Assembly (NCBI RefSeq): GCF_008386585.1
Contig: NZ_VUOB01000042.1
Location: 15,406 to 79,405 of the forward strand
DNA from: Solihabitans fulvus
GTDB lineage: Bacteria > Actinomycetota > Actinomycetes > Mycobacteriales > Pseudonocardiaceae
Direction of reading: 5' to 3'
DNA length: 64,000 nucleotides
Shown: in pieces, positions 15,229-24,143 of the stretch
Layout: each line of letters starts with the position of its first letter
Position numbering within the stretch: the first letter of the stretch is position 1
Position numbers and translations under genes: made by a program
The notes under the pieces: model-generated
Told to the model about the DNA's origin: nothing
Database searches by the model: none
What the model saw: the letters and a program-made list of their open reading frames with translations, nothing else

Positions 15229-18174
15229 TCAGACCCGGCGGCGGAAGCGGCGCACCAGGACGAACCCGCCGATCAGCAGCGCGACGGCGAGACAGAGCAG
15301 GCCAACCACGGAAACGCCGGTCCAGGCCAGGTCCTCGCCAGGCGGCTGCTCGTAGTCCGGCTCGCCGGGCGGCGGCTCGGTCGTCACGGCGGTCGTCACG
15401 GCGGGCGGCTCGGTGGTGCCGGTGACCGGCGGGACGGTGGTCGGCGGAACAGTTGTCGGCGGCGTCGTGGTCGGCGGGGGCGTCGGCGGCGTGGTGGTCG
15501 GCGGCACCGGCGGCGGGAGCACCGAGTCGACCACCCAGGGCGCCTCGGTGGCCAGCAGCGGGGTGGTGTCGCCGGTGGACTGGTTCACCCGATCCCCCTG
15601 CACGGCAATGCGGTTCCAGGTGCGCTCGCCGCCGACGAAGGCCGCGCCGCCCGGCAGGCGGTCGGGCACCTTCATCGACCAGGTGAACGCGAAGGTCTGG
15701 CCGCCGGTGAACACGTGCGCGCCGAAGTCGAAGCGGACGGCGCGGATCGCCGACCAGTCGGTCACCTGCGCGGCCGGCAGGAACGTCGGGTCGACCACGC
15801 CGCCGCAGTAGAACGGCGCGGTGTGCGCCGCAGTGTTGTCCATCTCCGGCCGGCACGGATCGACCTTGGTGGAGTAGGTGATCGTCACCGGCGCCCCGCC
15901 CGTGCCGATCGGGCCGGTCAGCGTCGGCCGCCACACCGACGGGTTCTTCGAGTTGTCGCCGTAGCGGCCGTCCGTGACGCCGGGCGCCTCGGGGCTGGGC
16001 AGCAGGTCGTAGGCGACGAGCTTGGTCAGCGGGGTGTTGCCGAGGTTGCCGAGCTTCACCCGGTAGTCGACCGTGCCGGAGACCGTGGAGCGGCCGACCT
16101 TGTCCGCGTTGCCGGGAGTCTCGGCCGAGGGCAGGAAGTCCGCGTCGGAGTCGCCCTTGACCTCCTTGCTGACCGACAGAGCCGAGGAGGAGGCGACCGC
16201 GAAGTTGCCGGTCGCGCTGGCCACGCCCTCTGTGGTGTTGCCGTTCTTGTCCACGTCCCGGCCGTCCGGCGTGCGCTTGCCGTAGGAGTCGGGATAGGTG
16301 GTGGCGCTCTTGTCGTACAGGTAGGCGACGTTTCCCTTGTACGTCAACGGGTTCGCCGGGTCGCCGCCGTAGGTTCCGCTGGCCGTGCCGGGATTGACGG
16401 TGGTCTCGAAGGTGTAGGCGCAGCGCGAGTTCCGCGCCGGGATGGTGGCGCCGTCGGCCGCGACCGCGACCAGCGCGGCGCGGCCGTCCAGGTAGTTCGG
16501 CTCGACCCGCACCGCGTACTTGTCGCCGGTCGGGCAGAAGTCGGGCTGCCCGGCCGCCAGCTTCCAGGAACCGGCGACGTAGGTCAGCTCCGGCGGCAGC
16601 AGGTCGTAGAACTTCGGCGTCAGCGGGCTCGCGTCGGTGTAGGCGGAGTCGTTGGTGAAGCCGACCGTCCAGGTGAGGGCGTTGCCCGGACCGACGGGCG
16701 CGCCGTTGGTGCTCTTGTCCAGGCTCGGCGCGCTGGACCGCTCCGAGACCTGCACGGTGGCGCAGGAGTTCTCGGTGTAGGGCGGCCCGGTTGGGAAGGT
16801 CGCCTCGATGGTGGCGCAGTTGGTGAACCGGCCGATCTTGTTGCCCTTGTCGTCGGTGGTGAGGTCGCCGAGCTCGTTGATGTTGGCTCGCCCGGTGACG
16901 GTCATGGTGACGCCGCCGCTCGGCACGGTGCCCGGCACGGTCACGACCAGCTTGGTCACCCTGGTGCCGGCCTTGGTGACGTCCACCCGTCCGCCGCTGC
17001 TGTCGGCCGGCCAGTTGACCGTGCGGGTGCTGCCGTCGGCGTAGCTGACCAGCACGGTGGCCGCGCCGGTGAGCGGCTGGCCGGTGGCCTGGTCGCCGAG
17101 GGACGCCTCGGTCGCGTCGAGGCCGGCCGGCATCGGGTCGGTGATCACGACGTCGGCCGTGGTGTGGCCGGTGTTCTGGGCGTAGATGTCGAAGTAGGTG
17201 AGCTGGCCGTGCGCGACGCCGGTGTCGCGGGCCCGCTTGCTGCCCTGGAACCCGGACTCGCCGCCACCGGTGATGATCTCCGTGGAGGCGTCGTCGGTGG
17301 CCCAGGTGCGATCGTCGCCGCCGCCGAAGGGCGTGCCGTCGATCCTGGCGTGGTTGACGATGCTGGTGCCGACCAGCGCCGGGTCGGTGACCTTGACGGT
17401 GATCGAGTACTGCAACTGCTGGCTGCCGTCGAACTGGTTGCCAGGCCGGTCGGGATTGGTGTCGATGGGCCAGGTCAGCGTCCTGGTCGCCGGGTCGTAG
17501 GTGACCCCTGGCGGCGTCGCGGAGACGAACTCGACGCCGGGCGGCAGGGTGTCGACCATCCGCGCGTTCTCCAGCGCCAGCATGCCGGTGCTGGACCCGT
17601 CGTGCTGCGCGAAGACCCGGTAGGTGACGTCCGAGCCGAGGGTCGCCCGCGCCGGGCCGTCCTTGCGGATGGTGGGCTTCGGCTTGGCCACCACGTCGAT
17701 GCTCGCGTTGTCGGTGCTCGGCGTGCCGTCGCCGTTGTCGGTGGTGGCCGTCATGGTGACGGGCTGCTCGCCGGGCTTGGTGTAGTAGTTCGCGGTCGGC
17801 CAGGTGACCGACACCTGCGAGCTCTCGCCGACGCCGACGTGGTCGTAGGTGACCACGACGGTGCCGTCCGGCTCGACGACGACGTTCGTCACGCCGGGCG
17901 GCAGCGGCCGCACGATCTCGCCCGGCCCGGACATGCCGGGCGGCGGCGTGAACCGCACCTGCACGTTCTGGCAGTCGCCGGGGATCGAGCATTGCAGGAA
18001 CGCGTCGTAGGTCAGGTTGTCCCCAGCCGACACCTGGTTCGCGGCCGGTTCCAGCCGCACCGACAGCCGAGGGTCGGCCGAGGCCAGCGGCGGCGCGACC
18101 CCGCCGGACAGGATGCAGTAGGCGACGACCAGCATCGCCGTGCTGAACCGGATCCAGTGACTACTCCGCCGCAT
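15229..18174 (-). CDS. LAxTG-anchored surface protein with repeated DUF11-like domains
   Basis: A 981-residue cell-wall protein. It has a signal peptide (residues 1-33), then repeated beta-sandwich domains resembling DUF11/isopeptide-forming repeats (for example KPKPTIRKDGPARATLGSDVTYRVFA and later VGPGNALTWTVGFTND), a Pro/Thr-rich stalk (about 885-940), and the sorting signal LAWTG followed by a hydrophobic helix and RRFRRRV. LAxTG is recognised by class E sortases of actinomycetes, so it should be covalently fixed to peptidoglycan. No sortase gene is in the window. It may act in adhesion or in aerial surface structure. Confidence 0.88.
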   Translation of the reverse strand: MRRSSHWIRFSTAMLVVAYCILSGGVAPPLASADPRLSVRLEPAANQVSAGDNLTYDAFLQCSIPGDCQNVQVRFTPPPGMSGPGEIVRPLPPGVTNVVVEPDGTVVVTYDHVGVGESSQVSVTWPTANYYTKPGEQPVTMTATTDNGDGTPSTDNASIDVVAKPKPTIRKDGPARATLGSDVTYRVFAQHDGSSTGMLALENARMVDTLPPGVEFVSATPPGVTYDPATRTLTWPIDTNPDRPGNQFDGSQQLQYSITVKVTDPALVGTSIVNHARIDGTPFGGGDDRTWATDDASTEIITGGGESGFQGSKRARDTGVAHGQLTYFDIYAQNTGHTTADVVITDPMPAGLDATEASLGDQATGQPLTGAATVLVSYADGSTRTVNWPADSSGGRVDVTKAGTRVTKLVVTVPGTVPSGGVTMTVTGRANINELGDLTTDDKGNKIGRFTNCATIEATFPTGPPYTENSCATVQVSERSSAPSLDKSTNGAPVGPGNALTWTVGFTNDSAYTDASPLTPKFYDLLPPELTYVAGSWKLAAGQPDFCPTGDKYAVRVEPNYLDGRAALVAVAADGATIPARNSRCAYTFETTVNPGTASGTYGGDPANPLTYKGNVAYLYDKSATTYPDSYGKRTPDGRDVDKNGNTTEGVASATGNFAVASSSALSVSKEVKGDSDADFLPSAETPGNADKVGRSTVSGTVDYRVKLGNLGNTPLTKLVAYDLLPSPEAPGVTDGRYGDNSKNPSVWRPTLTGPIGTGGAPVTITYSTKVDPCRPEMDNTAAHTAPFYCGGVVDPTFLPAAQVTDWSAIRAVRFDFGAHVFTGGQTFAFTWSMKVPDRLPGGAAFVGGERTWNRIAVQGDRVNQSTGDTTPLLATEAPWVVDSVLPPPVPPTTTPPTPPPTTTPPTTVPPTTVPPVTGTTEPPAVTTAVTTEPPPGEPDYEQPPGEDLAWTGVSVVGLLCLAVALLIGGFVLVRRFRRRV

Positions 18175-18294
18175 TGATCAACCGCCTCGTTAGTTTGTCA
18201 AGGTGTACGTGATCGCGGCGGCCCGAGCCGGGCAGGAACAGGGCAAAATCGGCTAATTCACCCGCTCGGGTGGAGATTGCTGGACAATGGGGCC

Positions 18295-18792
18295 ATGACC
18301 GAGCGCAAGCCGGCCGGCGTGACCTTCGAGTCGTGGATCGACCGCCAGGTCCGCGAGGCGGAGGAACGCGGCGAGTTCGAGAACCTGCCTGGCGCGGGGA
18401 AGCCCATCCCCGGCCTCGACGCGCCGAGCGACGAGCACTGGTGGCTCAGGCAGAAGATGCGCGCCGAGGGGCTGTCGGCCGACGCGCTGCTGCCGCCGTC
18501 GTTGCAGCTGCGCAAGGAGATCGAGGCGCTGCCCGGCGAGGTCCGCGGCCTGGCGACCGAGCAGATGGTGCGGTCCCTTGTCGCGGAGCTGAACGTGCGC
18601 GTCGCCGCGTGGCTGCGCATGCCGTCAGGGCCGTGGGCTCCCATCGGCCGGGTGGACGCCGACGAGGTCGTGCGGCAGTGGCGGGCGGATCGCCTGGCCG
18701 CGCGCGAGGCGCAGGACGCGCAGGCGCCCGCGAGTCGGCAGCCGGCGCGGCGGGCGCGGCGGTGGCCGTTCTCGCGGCGCGCGTCGAGCTGA
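18295..18792 (+). CDS. DUF1992 (DnaJ-homologue subfamily C member 28 domain) protein
   Basis: A 165-residue cytoplasmic protein. Residues about 5-85 match DUF1992: VTFESWIDRQVREAEERGEFENLPGAGKPI, EHWWLRQKM and LPPSLQLRKEIEALP. Despite the family name there is no J domain. The C-terminal half ends in a basic tail (RQPARRARRWPFSRR). ATG 18295 is chosen; a TTG 18 bp upstream is the alternative. The function of the family is unknown. Confidence 0.88.
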   Translation: MTERKPAGVTFESWIDRQVREAEERGEFENLPGAGKPIPGLDAPSDEHWWLRQKMRAEGLSADALLPPSLQLRKEIEALPGEVRGLATEQMVRSLVAELNVRVAAWLRMPSGPWAPIGRVDADEVVRQWRADRLAAREAQDAQAPASRQPARRARRWPFSRRASS

Positions 18793-18821
18793 GCGGCCGG
18801 CCTAGCTGTCGAGCGACGCGC

Positions 18822-18861
18822 CTGTGGCGCCCGCCCTGCTGAGCGAGGGCGGACGCCACAG
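18822..18861. terminator. Bidirectional terminator, 16-bp stem with one mismatch
   Basis: CTGTGGCGCCCGCCCT (18822-18837), 8-nt loop, and AGGGCGGACGCCACAG (18846-18861). It lies between the converging DUF1992 and sugar-dehydrogenase genes. Confidence 0.85.
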
Positions 18862-18866
18862 AGCGA

Positions 18867-20582
18867 TTAGCCGAGCGCCACGTGGAAGATCTGGTTGTTG
18901 CTGTTGTGCGGGATGCTGTCCTTGTCGCCGCCGTTGGATGTCGCCAGCCACATCCCGCCGTCCGGCGCCGGTTCCACGGTGCGGAGCCTGCCGTACGTCC
19001 CGCTGAAGAACTGCTGGACGTTCGTGAGGCTGCTGCCGCTGATCACCTCGCGGTACAGCCGCGTGCCGCGCTGGCAGGCGACGTAGAGCACGTCCCGGAT
19101 GATGGTGATGCCGCTGCACGAACCCTGCGCGACCGGGTAGGTGTGCTTCGGCGCGATGAACCCCGCCGTGCCGCAGGTCCCCGAGGTGCCCTCGCAGGAC
19201 GGCCAGCCGTAGTTGCCGCCCTTGGTGATCAGGTTCGTCTCGTCCATGATGCTGTTGCCGAATTCCTGCTCCCACAGGCGTCCCTGGGAGTCGAACGCGA
19301 GCCCCTGCACGTTGCGGTGGCCGTAGCTCCACACCGCGTTGTGGAACGGGTTGTCCGAAGGAATGCTGCCGTCCGGCTTGATCCGCAGCACCTTTCCGTT
19401 GGGGCTGCTGGTGTTCTGGGCGTTGGCGCCGTTCTGGGCGTCGCCGGTGCCGGCGAACAGGTACTGACCGTCGGGGCTGAAGCGCAGCCGACCGCCGTTG
19501 TGGAACTTGTTGCGCTGGATGCCGGACAGCAGGACCTGTTCGGTGCCGGTGAGCAGCGTGTCGGCCGCCGGGTCGTACTGGATGCGGACGATCCGGTTGT
19601 CGGACGGCGAGGTGTGCATGATGTAGAGCCAGTGGTCGGCGGCGAAGCTCGCCGGGTTGATCTCGAGGCCGGTCAGGCCGCCCTCGCCGTCGGTGCTCTG
19701 CGCGTTGGGCACCACGCCGATCGACTTCTTCGCCCCGGTGCGGGGATCCAGGTGGACGATGTCGTGCGCGTCGCGCTCGTTGAACAGGATCGTGCCGTCC
19801 GGCAGGGTCACCAGCCCCCACACCACGTCGTCGTCCTTGCCGACCTGGGTCACCGCGCAGACGGGCTGGGTGCAGCCGCCGCCCGAGGTCGTCACGTCCA
19901 GCACGGGTGTGCTCGGCGTGCTCTCGTTCTTGTTCGCGTCGGAGGCGGTCACCTGGAGGTGGTAGGTCGTGCTCGGGCTCAGCGCGCTGAGCTGCGCGCT
20001 CGGCGTTGCGCCGCTGGACGCGCCGATCCTGGTGGCGGTGCCGTTGACGACGCTGTAGACGGTGTAGCCGGTGACGCCCACGTTGTCCGTCGATGCCTTC
20101 CACGCCAGGGCGATGCTGGTGCTGCTCACCGACGTGGCGTGCACGCCGGTCGGGGCGGTCGGCGGCGTCTGGTCGTTGGACGGCTGCGTGGTGACCGGCA
20201 GGGTGCCGCTCGGCTGCGAGACGTTGCCGGCCGCGTCGCGCGCGTTGACGTAGAACCCGTAGTTGGTGCTCGGGCTCAGGTTGCCGCAGGTCGCCTTCAG
20301 GATGGATCCCTTGACCTGCGCGCACAGTTGGCCGTCGTGGTAGATGTCGTAGCCGGTGACGCCGACGTTGTCGGTCGACTTGGTCCACGAGATCGTCACG
20401 CTGGTCGCCGTGTCGCTCACCAGTTTCGGTGTGCCCGGCGGGGTCGGTGGCGTGGTGTCCCGGGCCGCCGCGCCAGGCGGGGAGTCGGCCGCCGACGAGT
20501 AGGCGACGGTCCCGCCGAGGAGCGTGAGGACTATCGCCGCACCGCCCATGACCGTGGCCAGGCCACGTGTTCTGACGCCCAC
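18867..20582 (-). CDS. Secreted PQQ-type sugar dehydrogenase with two fibronectin III domains
   Basis: A 571-residue exported protein. A signal peptide (residues 1-32) precedes two fibronectin type III domains (about 45-130 and 140-230, each with STDNVGVTGY). The rest is a six-bladed glucose/sorbosone-dehydrogenase-like propeller: VWGLVTLPDGTILFNERD, GGLTGLEINPASFAADHWLYI, RNKFHNGGRLRFSPDGQYLF, and YGHRNVQGLAFDSQGRLWEQEFG. Such enzymes oxidise aldoses or related sugars with PQQ or act as lectin-like oxidases. GTG 20582 follows GGAGG. A LacI-type operator lies 44 bp upstream, which suggests sugar control. Confidence 0.9.
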   Translation of the reverse strand: MGVRTRGLATVMGGAAIVLTLLGGTVAYSSAADSPPGAAARDTTPPTPPGTPKLVSDTATSVTISWTKSTDNVGVTGYDIYHDGQLCAQVKGSILKATCGNLSPSTNYGFYVNARDAAGNVSQPSGTLPVTTQPSNDQTPPTAPTGVHATSVSSTSIALAWKASTDNVGVTGYTVYSVVNGTATRIGASSGATPSAQLSALSPSTTYHLQVTASDANKNESTPSTPVLDVTTSGGGCTQPVCAVTQVGKDDDVVWGLVTLPDGTILFNERDAHDIVHLDPRTGAKKSIGVVPNAQSTDGEGGLTGLEINPASFAADHWLYIMHTSPSDNRIVRIQYDPAADTLLTGTEQVLLSGIQRNKFHNGGRLRFSPDGQYLFAGTGDAQNGANAQNTSSPNGKVLRIKPDGSIPSDNPFHNAVWSYGHRNVQGLAFDSQGRLWEQEFGNSIMDETNLITKGGNYGWPSCEGTSGTCGTAGFIAPKHTYPVAQGSCSGITIIRDVLYVACQRGTRLYREVISGSSLTNVQQFFSGTYGRLRTVEPAPDGGMWLATSNGGDKDSIPHNSNNQIFHVALG

Positions 20583-20625
20583 CTCATACCTCCAGTTCTG
20601 CGAACGCGCACGTCATGACGACGGA

Positions 20626-20641
20626 CTGCAAACGTTTACAG
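20626..20641. promoter_or_regulatory. LacI-family operator before the sugar dehydrogenase gene
   Basis: CTGCAAACGTTTACAG is a near-perfect palindrome around the central CG, matching the LacI/GalR pattern TGNAANCGNTTNCA. It lies 44 bp before the dehydrogenase start in the gap behind secA2. No LacI regulator is encoded in this window. Confidence 0.78.
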
Positions 20642-20715
20642 CTGGCGGCGATGACAGGTTAGGAGCCGCACCGACGGCGCGTCAACCGCTGGACGCGGGG
20701 GAATTCCCGGCCACG

Positions 20716-23058
20716 TCAGGCGCGCTTGCCCCTGAACGCGGACACGATGCGCTTGAGCGTCCGGTCGGCCTCGGAGCCGAACGGGTTGTCGTTGACCAGA
20801 TAGGTCCAGGTGGCCGTCGGCCGCCGCAGCCCGGAGCCTGCGAGGTCGATGCCGTCCTCGGTGATCCGCGCCGTCTCGAAGGTCTCCACCGAGGCGTCCA
20901 TCGTCTCCGGCAGCAGGTCCTTGAACTCCGCGATCGCAGCGCGGTGGAACTCGGTGAGCGGATGCTCCCTGGCCAGGGCGTGCAGGTGGATGGACTCCCT
21001 GAGGTCGGCCAGGTAGGCGAGGTGATCGGTCCAGCGGCGGTCGAGGTGGTGCAGGACGATGAGCCTGGCTGCCTCGACCAGCACCTCCGGCTCGACGTCC
21101 GCCAGGAGCGCCTCGTACCGCTCTGGGCACCGGTCCCGCAGCCCCGTGACGGCAAGGTCCGTCCGAAGCACCTCGTCCCGGTGCCGGAGCAGGATGGTCC
21201 GCTGCTGTTCGACGAGTTGGTTGTACCGCCAGGTGTTGCGGTGGATGTCCAGATTGACGCCTTCGGCGACGCGCTGGGCGTGACCGAGGGCCGACGCGGG
21301 TTTCCTGCTCCGCACCCGGCCGTCCTCGTCGGGGTCCCTGTCGACGACCGCCACCAGCTCCGGCGCGTACCGCAGCACCAGGTCGTCCTCCAGGCTGGTG
21401 AAGAACACGCTGCTGCCGGGATCCCCCTGCCGGCCGGCGCGGCCGCGGAGCTGGTCGTCCAGCCTGCTGGTGGTGTGCCGGCCGGTGCCGATCACGCACA
21501 GCCCGCCCGTCTCGGCGACCCGGTCCCGGTCCTGCGCGCCCTCGGTGCCGCCGAGCCGGATGTCGGTGCCCCGCCCGGCCATCTGGGTCGACACGGTGAT
21601 CGCGCCGTACGCGCCAGCCTCGGCCACGATCGCCGCCTCGCGCGCGTCGTGCCTGGCGTTGAGCACCACGCAGGGCAGCTCGGCCTCGGCCAGCCGCGCG
21701 GCCAGCCGTTCGGACTCGGCGAGGTCGAGGGTCCCGATCAGGATGGGCCGCCCTGCGGCGTGCGTTTCGGCGATGTACTCGACGATCGCCGCGTCCTTCT
21801 GCTCGACCGTGGTGTACACGCGGTCCGGTTCGTCGACCCGGACGCACGGGATGTTCGGCTCGGCCGCCTTGACCGTCAGCCCGTAGAACTCCTGGAGCAG
21901 CTCGGCGACGGCCGCGACGGTTCCGGACATCCCGGACACCGTGGTGTAGCGGCCGATCAGCGCCTGGACGGTCATCGAGTCCAGCACCTCGCCTCGGGTG
22001 CTGACCGCGAGGGCCTCCTTCAGCTCGACCGCCGCCTGGAGGCCGTCGGGCCACCGTTGCAGCGTCGCGATCCGGCCCCTGGATGCGTTGATCAGCTGCA
22101 CCTTGCCGTCGCGCACGATGTAGTCGACGTCGCGGTGCAGCAGCGTGTGCGCGTGCAGGCTGATGTTGACCTGGGCCAGCACGCCGCCGGACTCCGCCGC
22201 GTACAGGTCGATCCCGCCGAGCGCCAGCTCGACGGCGTCGGCTCCGGCGTCGGTCAGGTAGACGTTGCGGCCCTCGTCGTCGGTCTCGTAGTGCTCGCCG
22301 GCCACCAGCGACCCGACGACGGCCGTGATGACCTGGTCGGTGTCGTCCTCGGCGACCGAGCCGGCCAGCACGAGCGGCACCTTGGCCTCGTCGACCAGCA
22401 CCGAGTCCACCTCGTCCACGATGGCGACGTCGGGCGCCGGCACGATCAGGTCGGCGACTCGGGTGTGCAGCCGGTCGCGCAACACGTCGAACCCGACCTC
22501 GTTGGCCGACACGTACGTGACGTCGGCGGCGTAGGCCTCGCGCCGCTGCTCGGGCGTCGAGTGCTGCCCGATCCACCCGACCGAGACGCCGAGCAGGCGG
22601 TAAACCGGACCCATCCACTCCGCGTCCCGCCCGGCCAGGTAGTCGTTCACGCTGATCAGGTGCACCTGCCGGCCCTGCGTCGCGTACCCGGCCGCGGCCA
22701 GCGCGCCGACCAGCGTCTTTCCCTCACCGGTCGCCATCTGCACGACGTGCCCCGACAGCATCGCCAGCACGGACTGGAGCTGCACGTCGAACGGGCGTTC
22801 GCCGAGCGCCCGGTGCGCCGCCTCGCGGCCGAGCGCGCACCACCGGACGCGTTCCTGCTCGGTGAAGGACTCGTCGGCCGCGCGGTCGCGCAGGGCGAGC
22901 GCGGCCGAGGTCAGCTCCTCGTCGGTCAGCTCCTGAGTCGTCGGCTCGGCCTTGCCGGCCTGCGCGACCTGGCCCCGAAAGGGCGCCAGCGTGCCGGGGC
23001 GCGTCGCGTCGACGACCCTGCCCAGCCCGGCAAGCAAGCGATCCAGTCGCGCACCCAT
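20716..23058 (-). CDS. secA2: Accessory preprotein translocase ATPase SecA2
   Basis: A 780-residue DEAD-type motor protein, shorter than housekeeping SecA (about 900+). Walker A is MATGEGKTL (about 109-117), Walker B lies in DVAIVDEVDSVLVDEA, then SGMSGTVAAVAELLQEFYGL, and motif VI lies in LDDQLRGRAGRQGDPGSSVFF. The C-terminal zinc-binding tail of SecA1 is missing, as in mycobacterial SecA2. It drives export of a subset of proteins through SecYEG. ATG 23058 follows GGGGGAG. No accessory secretion partner gene is adjacent. Confidence 0.92.
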   Translation of the reverse strand: MGARLDRLLAGLGRVVDATRPGTLAPFRGQVAQAGKAEPTTQELTDEELTSAALALRDRAADESFTEQERVRWCALGREAAHRALGERPFDVQLQSVLAMLSGHVVQMATGEGKTLVGALAAAGYATQGRQVHLISVNDYLAGRDAEWMGPVYRLLGVSVGWIGQHSTPEQRREAYAADVTYVSANEVGFDVLRDRLHTRVADLIVPAPDVAIVDEVDSVLVDEAKVPLVLAGSVAEDDTDQVITAVVGSLVAGEHYETDDEGRNVYLTDAGADAVELALGGIDLYAAESGGVLAQVNISLHAHTLLHRDVDYIVRDGKVQLINASRGRIATLQRWPDGLQAAVELKEALAVSTRGEVLDSMTVQALIGRYTTVSGMSGTVAAVAELLQEFYGLTVKAAEPNIPCVRVDEPDRVYTTVEQKDAAIVEYIAETHAAGRPILIGTLDLAESERLAARLAEAELPCVVLNARHDAREAAIVAEAGAYGAITVSTQMAGRGTDIRLGGTEGAQDRDRVAETGGLCVIGTGRHTTSRLDDQLRGRAGRQGDPGSSVFFTSLEDDLVLRYAPELVAVVDRDPDEDGRVRSRKPASALGHAQRVAEGVNLDIHRNTWRYNQLVEQQRTILLRHRDEVLRTDLAVTGLRDRCPERYEALLADVEPEVLVEAARLIVLHHLDRRWTDHLAYLADLRESIHLHALAREHPLTEFHRAAIAEFKDLLPETMDASVETFETARITEDGIDLAGSGLRRPTATWTYLVNDNPFGSEADRTLKRIVSAFRGKRA

Positions 23059-23153
23059 TCGGCTCCCCCGTCGACGACCTGCTCTGGCCCACCCGCAGGG
23101 AGCCCAACGTCCCGTCGCCGGGTTTGGTTCCCGCCCGCACCGGGCGCCGAACT

Positions 23154-24143
23154 CTAAGGCAGCACCTGGATCTTACGGCCCTGGCCCCGGCCGAACTGGT
23201 CGAGCGCCTCCGCGTAGCGGTCCAGCGGCAGCCGGTCGCTGATGAACACCTCTGGGTCGACGACCCCCGTGGCGAACAGGGCGGCGGCGCGCTCGAAGCT
23301 GTGCAGCACGGCCATCGAGCCGGTGATGGTGATCTCCTCGTTGTAGATGCGGTACGGCTCGATGGTGACGCGGGCGGCGTAGTCGGTCACGCCGAACTGG
23401 AGGAACGTGCCGCCCTTGGCGACCCGGCCGAGGCCGTCCTGGATGGCGTTGGCGTTGCCGGTCGCGTCGACCACGACGTCCCAGCCGCCCGGCCGGTCCA
23501 GCTCCTCGGCGGCGGTCGCGGTCGCGCTGCACCCCAGCTTCTCGGCGGTGGCCAGCCTGGCCGCGCTGAGGTCGACCACGTCGATGCTCGCCGCGCCGGT
23601 CAGCTTGCCGAGCTGCAACATCATCAGGCCCATCGTGCCGGAGCCGTAGATCAGCACGCTGGACGCGAGCCTGGCGCGCAGCACGTCGTAGCCGCGCACC
23701 GCGCAGGACAGCGGCTCGATCAGGGCCGCGTCCTCGGTGCGCACGTGCTCGGGCAGGCGCACGCAGTTGGCCGCCGGCGCGACCGCGTACTCGGCCGCGC
23801 CGCCGGACGTGGTGACGCCGATGGCGGCCCACCGCTCGCAGAGGTTGTTGCGGCCGTTGCGGCACTGCCGGCACTCGAAGCAGTACAGGGACGGGTCGAC
23901 GGCCACCCGGTCGCCCACCGCCAGCTCGGTCACGTCCGCGCCGAGCTCGACCACCTCGCCGGCGAACTCGTGGCCGGGTACCACCGGCAGCGTCGGCGCG
24001 AACTCTCCCTGGAGGATGTGCAGGTCGGTGCCGCACAGGCCGCAGGCCGACACCCGCACGACGACGTCGCGCCGGCCCGGCGTCGGGTCCGCGACGGTGC
24101 CGACCTCGACCTGACCGACCCCGCTGATCACGGCTGCCCTCAC
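23154..24143 (-). CDS. Zinc-dependent medium-chain alcohol/polyol dehydrogenase
   Basis: A 329-residue MDR enzyme. Catalytic zinc ligands: Cys in SACGLCGTDLHI and His-Glu in PGHEFAGEV. Structural zinc cysteines: CFECRQCRNGRNNLCE. The NAD(P) fold has the motif GSGTMGLMMLQLGK. It resembles sorbitol/xylitol and threonine dehydrogenases. GTG 24143 overlaps the stop of the permease gene (GTGA) and has GGAG upstream. As the last gene of the uptake operon it probably oxidises the imported sugar alcohol. Confidence 0.9.
   Translation of the reverse strand: MRAAVISGVGQVEVGTVADPTPGRRDVVVRVSACGLCGTDLHILQGEFAPTLPVVPGHEFAGEVVELGADVTELAVGDRVAVDPSLYCFECRQCRNGRNNLCERWAAIGVTTSGGAAEYAVAPAANCVRLPEHVRTEDAALIEPLSCAVRGYDVLRARLASSVLIYGSGTMGLMMLQLGKLTGAASIDVVDLSAARLATAEKLGCSATATAAEELDRPGGWDVVVDATGNANAIQDGLGRVAKGGTFLQFGVTDYAARVTIEPYRIYNEEITITGSMAVLHSFERAAALFATGVVDPEVFISDRLPLDRYAEALDQFGRGQGRKIQVLP

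Noticed and set aside
14891..17992. A 1033-residue minus-strand frame alternative to the LAxTG protein
   Set aside because: Low-complexity shadow of the frame that contains the signal peptide, repeat domains and sorting signal.
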